DNA from: Fodinicola feengrottensis | GTDB lineage: Bacteria; Actinomycetota; Actinomycetes; Mycobacteriales; HKI-0501 | Direction: 5' to 3' | Length of the DNA: 64,000 nt | Assembly: GCF_010993775.1 (NCBI RefSeq) | Contig: NZ_WOTO01000011.1 | Coordinates: 1 to 64,000, forward strand | In this document: positions 10,773 to 20,520 of the stretch, one piece after another | Layout of the letters: each line of letters starts with the position of its first letter | How positions within the stretch are numbered: position 1 is the stretch's first letter | Notes under the pieces: model-generated | Database searches by the model: none | What the model was told of the DNA's origin: nothing | Seen by the model: the letters and a program-made list of their open reading frames with translations, nothing else | Program-made: the position numbers and the translations under genes

Positions 10773-12664
10773 GTGCCCGCTGAGCCCACCAGCGCCCCCG
10801 ACAAGACTGGCAGTCGTACCGTCAGCCGCCGCCGCCTGCTGGCCGGCTTCGGCGGATCGGCCGCGGCCATCCTGACCGCCGCCGGCATGTCGCCGCCGCG
10901 CGGAGGCCGCGCAGGCGGCGCCCCAGCCGACCGACGCGAGCCTGCACAACCAGACGGCGCAGCTCACCCTGCTGGGCACCACCGACCTGCACGCGCACGT
11001 CTTCAACTGGGGACTACTACAACAACCGCGAGTACGACGACGCCGCGCACAACGACCAGGGCATCGCCAAGGTCGCCACCCTGGTGGCCGCGCTGCGCGC
11101 AAGCAGCGCGGCCGTCGCAACGTCCTGCTGCTGGACGCCGGCGACACCATCCAGGGCACCCCGCTGGGCACGTACTACGCGAAGACCAAGCCGATCAGCC
11201 GGACCAGGATCCATCCGATGGCGACCGCCATGAACGCGATGGAGTACGACGCGTCGGCGCTGGGCAACCACGAGTTCAACTACGGCATCGACCTGCTGCG
11301 GACCTTCCAGAAGCAGCTCCGGTTCCCGCTGCTGGGCGCCAACGCCCTGGACTGGAAGACCAAGCAGCAGGTCTTCCCGCCGTACACGGTCAAGACGATG
11401 TGGCCGAGCGGGTCGTTCTTCCCGGTCCGGGTCGGCATTCTCGGCCTGACCAACCCGGGCGTGGCGATCTGGGACAAGGCCAACGTCGAGAACAAGATGC
11501 ATTTCGACGGCGTGGTCGAACAGGCCAGGATCTGGGTGCCGCGGCTGCGCCGGATCAGTGACGTCGTGGTGGTCCTGACCCACTCCGGTGCCGACACCTC
11601 CTCTTCGTACGGCGACGCGCTGCCGTATCCAGAGAACGCCTCCACGCTGATGGCCCAGCAGGTGCCGGGCATCGACGCGGTGCTGGTCGGGCACGCGCAC
11701 GTGGAGATCGACGACCGGTTCGTCACCAACGAGGCCACCGGCAAGCAGGTGCTGCTCACCGAGCCGCTGTGCTTCGGCCAGCGCCTGTCCGTGATCGAGC
11801 TGAACCTGAAGCACTCGCTGCTGCACGGCTGGCAGGTCAGCGGCGCCGACTCGCACGTACTGAACAGCAACACCGCGCCCGAGGACGAGCACATCAAGAA
11901 GCTGCTCACCGCGGACCACCAGGCCGTGGTGGACTACGTGAACGCCCCGGTCGCCACCTGCACGGTCGCGATGTCCTGCGCCACCGCCCGCTACCAGGAC
12001 GCCGCCTGCATCGACTTCATCAACTACGTCCAGGCCGATGCGGTGAAGGCCGCGCTGGCCGGTACGCCGAACCTGCCGGTGCTCTCGATCGCGGCGCCTT
12101 TCAACCGCGGCGCGGCGATCCCGGCCGGCCAGGTCAGTGTCCGAGACGTGGCCGGGCTTTACATCTACGACAACACGCTGCTCGCGGTGCAGCTCACCGG
12201 CGCCCAGGTCAAGGACTACCTGGAGAAGTCCGTCGAGTATTTCCAGCAGGTCACTGGCGTCGGCCCGTACACCGCGGACCAGGTCACCAACGCCAAGACC
12301 ACGGCCGCGCCGACCGGTACGCCGGACTACAACTACGACATCATCTCCGGTCTGGATGCCCCCCTCGCGTACGACATCGACATTACGCAGCCGGTCGGCA
12401 AGCGGATCGTCGACCTGTCGTACGCCGGCAAGCCGATCGACCCGGCCGGGCAGTTCGTAGTGGCGGTGAACAAACTACCGGCAGTCCGGCGGTGGCGGCT
12501 TCCCGCACATCAACACAGCTCCGGTGCTCTACAACCGGCAGATCGACATCCGTCAGCTGCTGATCGACTGGGCGACCGCGCAGAAGGTCATCGACCCGAC
12601 CAAGTTCGCGTCCGTCGACTGGAAGCTGGTCGCCAACGGCCAGCCGGTGCAGATCACCGGCTGA
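10773..12664 (+). CDS. Secreted 5'-nucleotidase / 2',3'-cyclic phosphodiesterase family (several frame breaks)
   Basis: About 630 residues of the UshA/CpdB-like metallophosphoesterase family. The N-terminus is a twin-arginine signal (SRRRLLAGFGGSAAA). The catalytic domain shows TDLHAHVF, DAGDTIQG, GNHEFNYG, THSGAD and GHAHVEID, the metal ligands of the dinuclear site. The C-terminal nucleotide-binding domain includes APFNRG and YIYDNTLLAVQLTG. Frame changes lie near 10900, 11010, 11100 and 12480. GTG at 10773 follows GAGGAG. The enzyme should hydrolyse nucleotides or UDP-sugars outside the cell for phosphate and nucleoside salvage. It occupies a spot where relatives have cwlM right after trxA. 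Confidence 0.85.
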
Positions 12665-13168
12665 CCGGGCCGTTCAGCATCCAGCGGTGCCCGAAGGGGT
12701 CGATGATCACCGCGATCCGGCCGTACGGGTTGTCACCCGGCGGCCGCTCGACGGTGGCACCGGCCCCTTCGGCGCGGCTGGTCAGCTCGTCCACATCGGA
12801 CACCGTGAGGTGCAGCGAGAACGGCCGCCCGGGGAGCTTGTCCGGGGGCTGACCAGGCCGAGGTCCGGATACTCGTCGGCGATCATCAGGCCGGCGCCAC
12901 CGATGGTCATCTCAGCGTGCCCGACTCGATGGTCCGGCCCCACCAACGGCTCACCGCGCCGCTGGGCACCGAACACGTCCGCGTACCAGTCCATCGCGGC
13001 CCGCGCGTCCCGCACGGCGATGTAAGGGGTCAGCAGAGACATATCTTCTCCAGTCTGTCTGGCCAGCAGCAGCCGCTCGAGCCGGCCCCGCAGCTGAGCC
13101 GCAAAGGCCGGATCGGGATCGACCGGGCCGGCTGGGTCACGGAGGGCGTCCAGCGGGTCGGTACTCAT
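12654..13168 (-). CDS. VOC (glyoxalase/bleomycin-resistance) family protein (frame break near 12845)
   Basis: About 170 residues. A short leader (DPAFAAQLRGRLERLLLARQTG) precedes a vicinal-oxygen-chelate domain with LTPYIAVRDARAAMDWYADVFGA, then HAEMTIGGAGLMIADEYPD, and, after a frame change, FSLHLTVSDVDEL and FGHRWMLNGP. The leader helix is often seen where a VOC gene follows a sigma-70 gene in actinobacteria, and the ATG here overlaps the sigma stop codon by two bases (ATGA-type coupling). Substrate is unknown. The 3' end overlaps that of the convergent nucleotidase by 11 bases. Confidence 0.75.
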
Positions 13169-13686
13169 CGGGTGCCCTCCTTTCCTTCGTAGGCGCTGCG
13201 GAAAGCGCGCTTCGCCCTGGTCAGCAGCGCTTCAGTTGCATGTGTCGTGCGATCCAGACAGCTGCCGACCTCAGCCACCGACAACCCATCCAGATAGCGG
13301 AGAGTGAGCACCGCACGATGTGGGTAGGACAGCGTCGCGAGGACCTGGTGCGCGACCGTGATGTCGAGCTGTACGTCCCACGGATCGCACCCTGGGTCAT
13401 GGTCGGCGAGTGGCTCAACACGCTGCCGGTCCCGCCCAACCGCCCGCCAGTGGTCGACGAGTTTGTGCCGCGCCCCCCCCGATCAGCCAGCCCACCGTGA
13501 GCGGGGCGGATCGGGCTTGCGGCAGGCCGCGACCGCCGCGAGGAACGCCTCGGCGGTCACCTCCTCGGCCACCGCCGCACTTCCGCTCCGGGCCAGCAAA
13601 TAGCCGTACACCCGCGGCAACGCCTCGTCGTACAGCCCCAACAACCGCATCGCGGGATCGGGCCGTACGCCAGGTGGATCGTTCAC
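13165..13686 (-). CDS. ECF-type RNA polymerase sigma factor (frame break in a C8 run near 13480)
   Basis: About 170 residues. Region 2 begins MRLLGLYDEALPRVYGYLLAR and includes AAVAEEVTAEAFLAAV; after the frame change it continues WLIGVARHKLVDHWR. Region 4 reads LATLSYPHRAVLTLRYLDGL followed by AEVGSCLDRTTHATEALLTRAK. The C8 run at about 13474-13481 marks the frame break. GTG at 13686 is the likely start, but ATG at about 13650 is also possible. It is coupled to the VOC gene, a pairing repeated in other actinobacteria. What it senses is not evident. Confidence 0.75.
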
Positions 13687-13781
13687 ACCCTTATCGTCGG
13701 CGCGCCGACCCCATTCCCAACGGCCCAACCGCGAAACCTCGGCGTGTCGCCGTCCGACACGCCGGACACCTGCTCGTCCGC

Positions 13782-13962
13782 CGCGAAACTGTCACCCCAC
13801 CCCCGAAAAATCACCCCCACCCAGTGACGGGTGGGGGGTGGGTCGAGAGGTAGACCTTAATTTTTAGTTGAACATCGGTCCTCAAACCCCCACCCCCCAC
13901 CCGTCACTGGGTCAGGGCTCTGGGTGGGGGCTAATTTGCCCGGAAGGTACGACAGTTTCGCG
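13782..13962. repeat. 181-bp nested inverted-repeat element
   Basis: Outer arms CGCGAAACTGTC (13782-13793) and GACAGTTTCGCG (13951-13962) are exact complements. Inside them a perfect 24-base inverted repeat pairs 13819-13842 with 13889-13912 around a 46-base, partly AT-rich loop. No protein is encoded. The element lies in the divergent gap between the sigma factor gene and cwlM (13687-14123), so that gap holds this structure plus presumably the two promoters. The right end contains the 24-base repeat shared with 2496-2519. Confidence 0.8.
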
Positions 13963-13969
13963 CCGCACC
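13946..13969. repeat. 24-bp exact repeat, copy 2
   Basis: Identical over 24 bases to 2496-2519. It straddles the right outer arm of the nested inverted repeat, which suggests that the two loci carry related mobile or regulatory elements, the first being shortened. Confidence 0.8.
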
Positions 13970-14123
13970 TCATCTGCGCGGGGCGACCGTAGAGTGAAAC
14001 TGAGCACAGTCACCGGCGTGTCGACTACTACGGCGTGTCGAACCCTGCCCACAGTCGGCTGGCGGCCACCGCTTACCGTGTAAGTGAACGATGTTGTTCC
14101 CAAGCTGGCAAGGGGGCCTGCTG

Positions 14124-15286
14124 ATGGAGCCGGTACGCCGTGGTGACAGTGGTCCGGCGGCCGCCGAGGTGCGAGCCACGCTCGCCAGCCTCGGTCTGGT
14201 CCCGGCCGGACCGCACGGCGAGGGCTCCAGCGCCGACTCGGTGCTCTTCGACGCGGCCTGCGAGCTCGCGATCCGGGAGTTCCAGCAGCAGCGCGGCCTC
14301 ACTGTCGACGGTGTGGTCGGCGCCGAGACGTGGAGCGCCCTGGTGGCGGCCCGCTGGCGGCTCGGCGACCGGCTGCTGACCCGGTCAGTCACCGAGCCGA
14401 TGGCCGGCGACGACGTGGAAACGCTGCAGGAGCGGCTCATCGAGATGGGCTACGACGTGGGCCGCCCGGACGGTGTCTTCGGCGCCAGCACCGAGCGAGC
14501 GCTGCAGCAGTTCCAGCGCGAGGTTGGCCTGCTGCCGGACGGCGGCTTCGGCCCCGGCACCATGCGCGCGCTCCGACAGCTCGGCCGCAAGGTTGTCGGC
14601 GGCCGACCACAGCTGCTCCGGGAGGAGACCGCCCTGCTGCGGCACGCCGGCCCGGCGCTGGTCGGCAAGCACGTGATCATCGACCCAGGTCACGGCGGCC
14701 AGGACCGCGGTGTGGTGGTGCCCGAGGGCCTGCTGGAGTGGTCCGAGGCCGAGCTGGCCTGGGGGACCTCGCGTCCCGGCTGGAGGGCAGACTGTCCGCG
14801 CTCGGCGTGCACACCGATCTGTCCCGCGGCCGCGACACCTGGTTCTCCGACGCGGACCGGGCCAAGTTCGCCAACGCTGCCGGCGCCGACGTGCTGGTGT
14901 CCCTGCACATCGACGGCCACCGCAACCCAGAGGCCAGCGGCATCGCCACGTACTACTTCGGCACCCAGTCCGGCGCCTCCTCGACGGTCGGCGAGCGACT
15001 CGCCGGCCTGGTGCACCGGGAGATCGTCGCCCGGACTGGCCTGGTCGACGGTCGTACGCATCCCAAGACGTGGGAGATCCTCCGGCGGACGCAAATGCCC
15101 GCCGTGCGGGTGGAATGCGGATACCTGACCTCGCCGGTGGATCGGGCCCGGCTGATCGAGCCGGCCTTCCGGGACACCATCGCCGAAGCGATCCTGGTCG
15201 CTGTCCAACGGGTCTTCCTGCCGGTCGAGGTGGACTTCAAGACCGGCACGATGGACATGCGGGAGCTGCGCAGCCGGCTCGGCTAG
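14124..15286 (+). CDS. cwlM: CwlM-like N-acetylmuramoyl-L-alanine amidase homologue (frame break near 14765)
   Basis: About 387 residues: two peptidoglycan-binding domains (about 1-75 with FQQQRGLTVDGVVGAETWSA, and 85-150 with LQERLIEMGYDVGRPDGVFG) followed by an Amidase_3 domain with IDPGHGGQD, SLHIDGH and VECGYLT, which supply zinc ligands and the catalytic Glu. In mycobacteria CwlM is cytoplasmic, is phosphorylated by PknB and regulates MurA and MurJ rather than cutting peptidoglycan. The absence of a signal peptide fits that. The frame break lies at a G5 run. ATG 14124 is preferred to 14091 because AAGGGGG precedes it. In most relatives trxA lies directly upstream; here 3.4 kb separate them. 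Confidence 0.87.
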
Positions 15287-15299
15287 CGCCCAAAGGAGA

Positions 15300-16156
15300 C
15301 TAGGACCAGAAGTCCCGCAGTGCGGCGACCAGTTCGTCCGGCCGCTCGTCCGGGAAAAACAGCTTCCCGTCGGGCACCTCGACCACCCGCTGAGCGCCGG
15401 GGATGGTCTCCACCAGCCAATATGCCCACTTGAGCTCGAAGAAGTGGTCGGCGGTGCCCCAGACCACCAGGGTCGGTACGGTCAGTTCGCGGAGCTGGGG
15501 CTCGATCGCGAGCGAGCAGATCTTCGGCCTTGAGCGACACCAGCAGCCTTTCGAACTGCCGGCCCCCGCTTCACCGTGCCCATCACCGGTTTGAGGAACG
15601 CTCGTACGAGTTCGCTCGACGGCAAGTCTGCGCTTTGGTAGCCAGGGCCGAGCGCCGCCTTGCGCCCCACCGCGGGCATCGAGGCCAAAGCCGGCCCGGT
15701 GACCGCGAACTGCCCCTTCGCGGCCGCCTCGACCGCCGGCTTGAAGGCCTCCGGTGGCAGGTTGTCGTGGGTGTCGCAGTTCGTCAGCGTGAAGCTGGTC
15801 AGCAGATCCGGCCGCCCAACGGCGAAGACCTGCGCAACAGCGCCGCCGGTGTCGTTAGCCACCAGGTCGATGCCGGTAAGGCCCAGGGCCGCACAGAAGT
15901 CGGCCAGCACCTTCGCCAACCCGTGCAGCGAGAAGTCCTGGTCAGCCGCGGCCGGCGTGTGCCCGTGCAGCGGTAGGTCGAGCGCCACGCAGCGGACCTC
16001 GCCGGCCAGCCGAGCGATCACCCCACGCCAGAGCAACGCGTTTGTCCCCACGCCGTGTACGAACAGCGCCGTACGCCCGCCATGCGGTCCCACGTCGTAG
16101 TAGCTGACCGTCCCACCGGCCGTGTCCACCGCGTGCCGATGCTCGTCAAGGTTCAC
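15300..16156 (-). CDS. Alpha/beta hydrolase with Asp nucleophile (frame break near 15560)
   Basis: About 285 residues. FVHGVGTNALLWRGV forms the oxyanion loop, and the nucleophile elbow reads NDTGGA, with Asp where most hydrolases have Ser, as in haloalkane dehalogenases and their relatives. LVVWGTADHFFE holds a second acidic residue and a late His is not obvious (VPDGKLFFPDERPDE), so the catalytic outcome is unsure. The last 80 residues are read in another frame. Divergent from a TetR gene with two operator-like palindromes between them, so it is very probably the repressed target. Confidence 0.78.
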
Positions 16157-16200
16157 CTGATCGTCCTTTCGCTAGAGTCACCGGTGCCAGTAGTTTCCAG

Positions 16201-16238
16201 ACCGACTGTCGGTTTAGATTTACAGACCGACAGTCGGT
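16201..16238. promoter_or_regulatory. Pair of TetR-type operator palindromes
   Basis: ACCGACTGTCGGT at 16201-16213 and ACCGACAGTCGGT at 16226-16238 are both 13-base palindromes (odd centre) whose centres are 25 bases apart, just over two helical turns. They sit in the 106-base gap between the divergent alpha/beta hydrolase and TetR genes, matching an autoregulated TetR repressor that also controls the hydrolase. Confidence 0.85.
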
Positions 16239-16262
16239 ATGTCAATATGCGTACGGGAGCGT

Positions 16263-16864
16263 ATGAACAAGCGGGTCGAGCGAGGCCGGGCCACCCGGGA
16301 GCAGCTCATCGAGATCGCTACCCGGCTCTTCGCCGAGCGTGGGTACGACGGCACGTCCATTGAGGCGGTTTTGCAGGAGTCCGGACTCAGCCGGGGGGGG
16401 CGCTCTATCACCATTTCGCCGGCAAAGACGCGCTCTTCGAAGCGGTTCTGGAGGTCGTCCAGACCGACGTCGGCCGCAAGACGCTGCTGGCGGCCGCCGC
16501 CGAGAAGGAACCGTTGGCCGCCCTGCGGGCCGGTTGCGTGGCCTGGATCCAGCTCGCCGGGGATCCAGTGGTCCAGCGGATCCTGCTGATCGACGCACCC
16601 TCGGTGATCGGCTGGCACCGCTGGCGTGAGTACGACGAAAAGCACGTGTTGGGCGCGATGAAAGCCGGTATGGCGTCCAGCGCCGCCCAAGGCTTGCTGC
16701 CAGCCGAGCAGTCAGACCTGTTCGCGCACGTCGTGATGGCCGCGGTGAACGAGATCGCGCTGGTCACCGCCCGCGCCGACGACCACACCGAAGCCATTCG
16801 GATCGGTACGGCCGCGGTCGACGAGATCCTGCGCCGACTTCTGGGTGGTCAGCCCCTGGCGTGA
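16263..16864 (+). CDS. TetR/AcrR family regulator (frame break in a G8 run near 16395)
   Basis: About 200 residues. The DNA-binding domain reads REQLIEIATRLFAERGYDGTSIEAVLQ and, after a frame change, GALYHHFAGKDALFEAVLEVV. Nine Gs instead of eight at 16393-16400 would restore the helix-turn-helix. The ligand domain (about 70-200) includes GDPVVQRILLIDAPSVIGWHRW, a pattern common in TetR proteins that control small hydrolases. The ATG at 16263 is favoured by the fit of the DNA-binding domain. It should repress itself and the divergent hydrolase gene through the two palindromes. Confidence 0.85.
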
Positions 16865-16915
16865 AGGACGGTGGCAATCAGGTCGTAGGCGGCAGCCTTT
16901 TGGTAGGCCGAAGGT

Positions 16916-17861
16916 TCAGGCCAGCGCGGCCAACAGTGCGGCCGGCTCGATGTTGCCGCCACTGACGACTGCCACCACTGATCCAGTGGGCAGCTCAGCG
17001 CGGTGACAAAGGTGGGCCGCGGTAGTGAGGGCACCACTGGGTTCGGCCACCAGGTGGGCCTTCCGCGCGAGCACCCCGATCGCTGCGGTGATCTCTTCCT
17101 CCGAAACCGTCACCACCCCATCCAGGTATTTCTTCAGGTGCGCGAATGTACGTTCACAGATGTTCGTTCGTACGCCGTCGGCCGAAGTCCGGTAGCGCTG
17201 TTCGTCGGTCCACCGCACCAGACGGCCGGCCCGCAGGCTTTCCGCCGCATCCGCGGCGAGTTCCGGCTCCACGCCGATGACCTGGACCGCTGGGTTCGTT
17301 TCCTTGATCGCAACGGCGACTCCCGACGCCAACCCACCGCCGCCAATGGGCACCAGGACGGCCTGTACGTCCGGTAGGTCAGCGAGAATTTCGCATCCGG
17401 TGGTGCCCTGACCGGCGATCACGTCGTGATGGTCGAAAGGCGGGATCATCGTCATGCCGCTCTCAGCCGCCAATTTCTCGGTCATCGTCAACCGTTCGGA
17501 CGGCGGCACCAACACACAACACTTGGGCGCCCAGCTCCCGCATCGCGTCGACCTTCACCTGGGGAGCGACATTCGGCACCACGATCGTCACCGGAATACC
17601 CCGCGCGGCCGCGGCGAATGCGAGCGCTTGCCCATGGTTGCCGCTGGAATGCGTGATCACGCCAGCGGCGGCCTGTTCGTCCGACAGTGCGCCGACCGCG
17701 TTCACCGCACCGCGGATCTTGAAAGCGCCGATCGGCTGCAGGTTCTCCGGCTTCAGCCACAGCCCGTCGGCCCAGCGGCAAGGCAGCAACGGCGTTCGTA
17801 CGGCCACGCCTTCGATCCGCTTGGCGGCCGCCCGTACGTCATCGATCGTCACCAGATCCAT
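16916..17861 (-). CDS. Threonine/serine dehydratase, PLP-dependent (frame break near 17512)
   Basis: About 315 residues of fold-type II PLP enzymes. FKIRGAVNAV holds the PLP lysine, SGNHGQAL binds the cofactor phosphate side, and VPIGGGGLASG is the tetraglycine loop; VVAVVSGGNIEP is the C-terminal strand. No ACT regulatory domain is present, so it resembles catabolic threonine dehydratase or serine racemase rather than biosynthetic IlvA. ATG 17861 follows GGAAGGA. It lies 68 bases after the PL8 gene on the same strand, so co-transcription is possible. That would allow use of Thr and Ser released from O-glycoproteins, which is an inference. Confidence 0.85.
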
Positions 17862-17929
17862 CACCCGATCCTTCCCGATCGGCCCGTCCATCCGACAGTG
17901 ACCTTGATTGCACCGACCCAGGACACCGT

Positions 17930-20318
17930 TTACCAGAGACGCAAAGTAGCCATCTGAGTACGCCCGTGGCTCCCGCCGGTCGCGATCCGCAGCTGGGCGA
18001 AAGGCCGCGCGACTGAACGACCGTGACCGTCGCATCCGCCGACACGACACTCCGGATCGGATACGGCAGGCAGACCGTCAGGCTGTCCTGCGTCCGGCTC
18101 GGATCAGACACCGCGACCCTCGAGCGTCGATCCGGTACGCCGCAACACCACCGAAGCCGGTCCGCTGCTGACCAATCGATCCACCGACCCGGCCGCCCAG
18201 AAATTCGCCATCAACAGTCCCTGCCATGGCTGCCGGATCGCCTGCACGGTAACGGTGTTCGCGGCCACCACCGCCGGCATCAACGCCGACCACCGAATTG
18301 TCTGCGCCACCGTCGCACCGGGAATCAGCGTATAAACATAGGAGGCATTCGCTGGATCTACCCCCGTGGTCAAACCACATCGTCGCGTACCGGCGCGTGA
18401 TGGGAGTCTTGCTGCCGGCGGTGTCCGCGCCCTGATCAATATCCCACCAGGCCGCCTTCCGTTCTTCCCGGAGCGCGTGAATGGTGGTGCCCGCCCCGAA
18501 GGCGTATCGCATATTCCGTCGAGGTGTGCCCAACCAACGTGCGCGATGGATTCCGGCTCTCCCCATTGCGCGGCACGCTCTCGACCGTCGACAAGCAGCC
18601 GATTCGATCCAGCCGCATGCAGGTTGCGATTGTCCACAGTCGACTCGACGCGCACCGGCTGGGCACCGGTTCTGCTAATTCCGGCGCCGAGGCAAACCAC
18701 CGCGTCATTGAGGCAGAACCAGGATTTCTTGGCCGTCAGGGCGCTGTCGTACGAACGAAGATCCATTCCGACCGCGCCGACCTGTCCGTCCGTGGCACCT
18801 CCGACCCAGGAATTCAAGCCGGCTGGAGACACCCACCCATTCTCGTCCGCACGCGTACGCACAGTGGTTTGTACGGTCGTGCCAGCCAACCGGTACGCAT
18901 TCACCGTCGGCCAGAAACCATCCGAATACTGGGTGAGATCGCCGTCATATACGTAGGTAGGGCCGTCGCCGAGATACCAACCATGCAGGTTCTCCGCATT
19001 TCCGGCCTCGTACCTGGCCGTCCGAGCACTGGAAAGTCCGATCGAGAAAGACCAGTCTGGCCGCCGGTGCACGATCCGGTCCTGGTACGAGAATTGCCGG
19101 TGGTCGCTGGGCTCGGGAGCCGCGACAACCGTTTGATCGGCCAACACCTGTTTTGCCAGGCCAAGATCCGGCAACGCGGCATTCGCCAGATAGGGCAACG
19201 CGGTGTCCCGGAGAATCCATCCCTTGGCAAGGGAACGAAATGTCGCCGCGTACGCCGCCGGCGCCCCAGCCGCCAAAGTCAGCACGCTGGCGATGGTCCC
19301 GTGCCCATCAATGTGGTCTGACTCGTAATCCCGCGCGATCGCCCTGCCGCGGACACAGTCCATCATCCGCCCGTTCGTCACAAAGGGCGCGAAACTCGCG
19401 GCGACCGCATCCAGCACGACATTCAGATTCGGATCGGTGACCTGCCACGGTGAACCGGCCAACAATGCGAGCAGGAATCCCACATCGCCCAGCAGCACGT
19501 TCCCGTACGTGCCCACGTAGGCGATGTTGGTGTGCTGAACAAATGATCCATCGCGGTAGAACCCGTCACCGGATTCCACGTACTGAAAAAATGCTGTTCT
19601 TCCCTCCGCCACTGACATCGGAGAGCCCGTCCGTGGCCATGGTCATTCGTGCCGGGTCTCGGCCCAGAATGCCGCTCATCGCCACGATGACGCATTTGTC
19701 CATCCGGTTGGCGCCGGTCTCCAGGACGGTCGGCGCATTCGTCCGCCGATCCGGAGTGCGGACGAATTTACCCAGCACGCGGAGATAGTCGGCGGTCGCG
19801 GTGGCCGGCAAATGGTCGGCGACCAACAGGCAGGTTTGTACGAGCGCACGCGGGGCGCCAATTTCCCAGTTCCACCAGTTGCCGACTCGGTCGGTCGCGG
19901 CCTCGTGATAGCGCCGCTGATAAACGAAGGCCAACCCGTCGATGGTCGCGGCGAGCACGTCCGCATTTGCGGCGAGCGCGGCTCCGTTGGTGGCCCACGC
20001 GGTGGCGAGGGTCCGCAACCGGTTCAGACTCAGGTTCGCGTTCACCGCATCCGTCGCGGTCAGCGGCAGATCGGGCCACAGCGCCGTCCGGTTCGAAGAG
20101 CGGTCCAGCTGCTGCCAGTACGAGCCAGCCGCAGCATCCAGAGCATCCAGCCCGTGCCGAAAGTCCGGGTCGTCCGAATCGAAGACACCGCCGGTGGTCA
20201 GCCGCACCACGGTCGCGCGCAGGCTGTCGTACGCATCAGCCGCGCTCGCCGGCGTACCGACCGCACCCACCAGGCCCACTCCAGCGGCCACGCCGAACAG
20301 TTGCCGTCGAGACACCAT
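17930..20318 (-). CDS. Secreted polysaccharide lyase family 8 (hyaluronate/chondroitin/xanthan lyase type; several frame breaks)
   Basis: About 795 residues. A twin-arginine-like signal (MVSRRQLFGVAAGVGLVGA...ASAAD) leads to the alpha/alpha toroid with NWWNWEIGAPRAL, TGANRMDK and DGSFVQHTNIAYVGTYG, the last giving catalytic His and Tyr. The beta-sandwich part has GWYLGDGPTYVYDGDL and YSDGFWPTV. The C-terminal small domain is read in the other frames and ends ATGGSHGRTQMATLRLW. Frame changes lie near 19600 (a T6 run), 18510, 18365, 18110 and 18010. ATG 20318 follows GAGAGGGA. It cleaves uronic-acid polysaccharides outside the cell by beta-elimination. It is divergent from the GH101 gene across 202 bases, so the pair may be co-regulated. 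Confidence 0.86.
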
Positions 20319-20520
20319 CTGCGTTCCCTCTCGATCGAGCTCGAAACTGCGATATTCGGTCAAGCTTCGCGCAGATTCGAACACTTGAACTGGCCATCCT
20401 CGGCCATCTGGTCAGCCATCCAGCTACGGTCAAAACCCGAACTATTGCCAAAAGCTGCCGTCACTTGCTAAACACTGAGCAGTTTCATGCATCTGTCCTG
20501 CCGCCACTGCGGGGCTGTCC

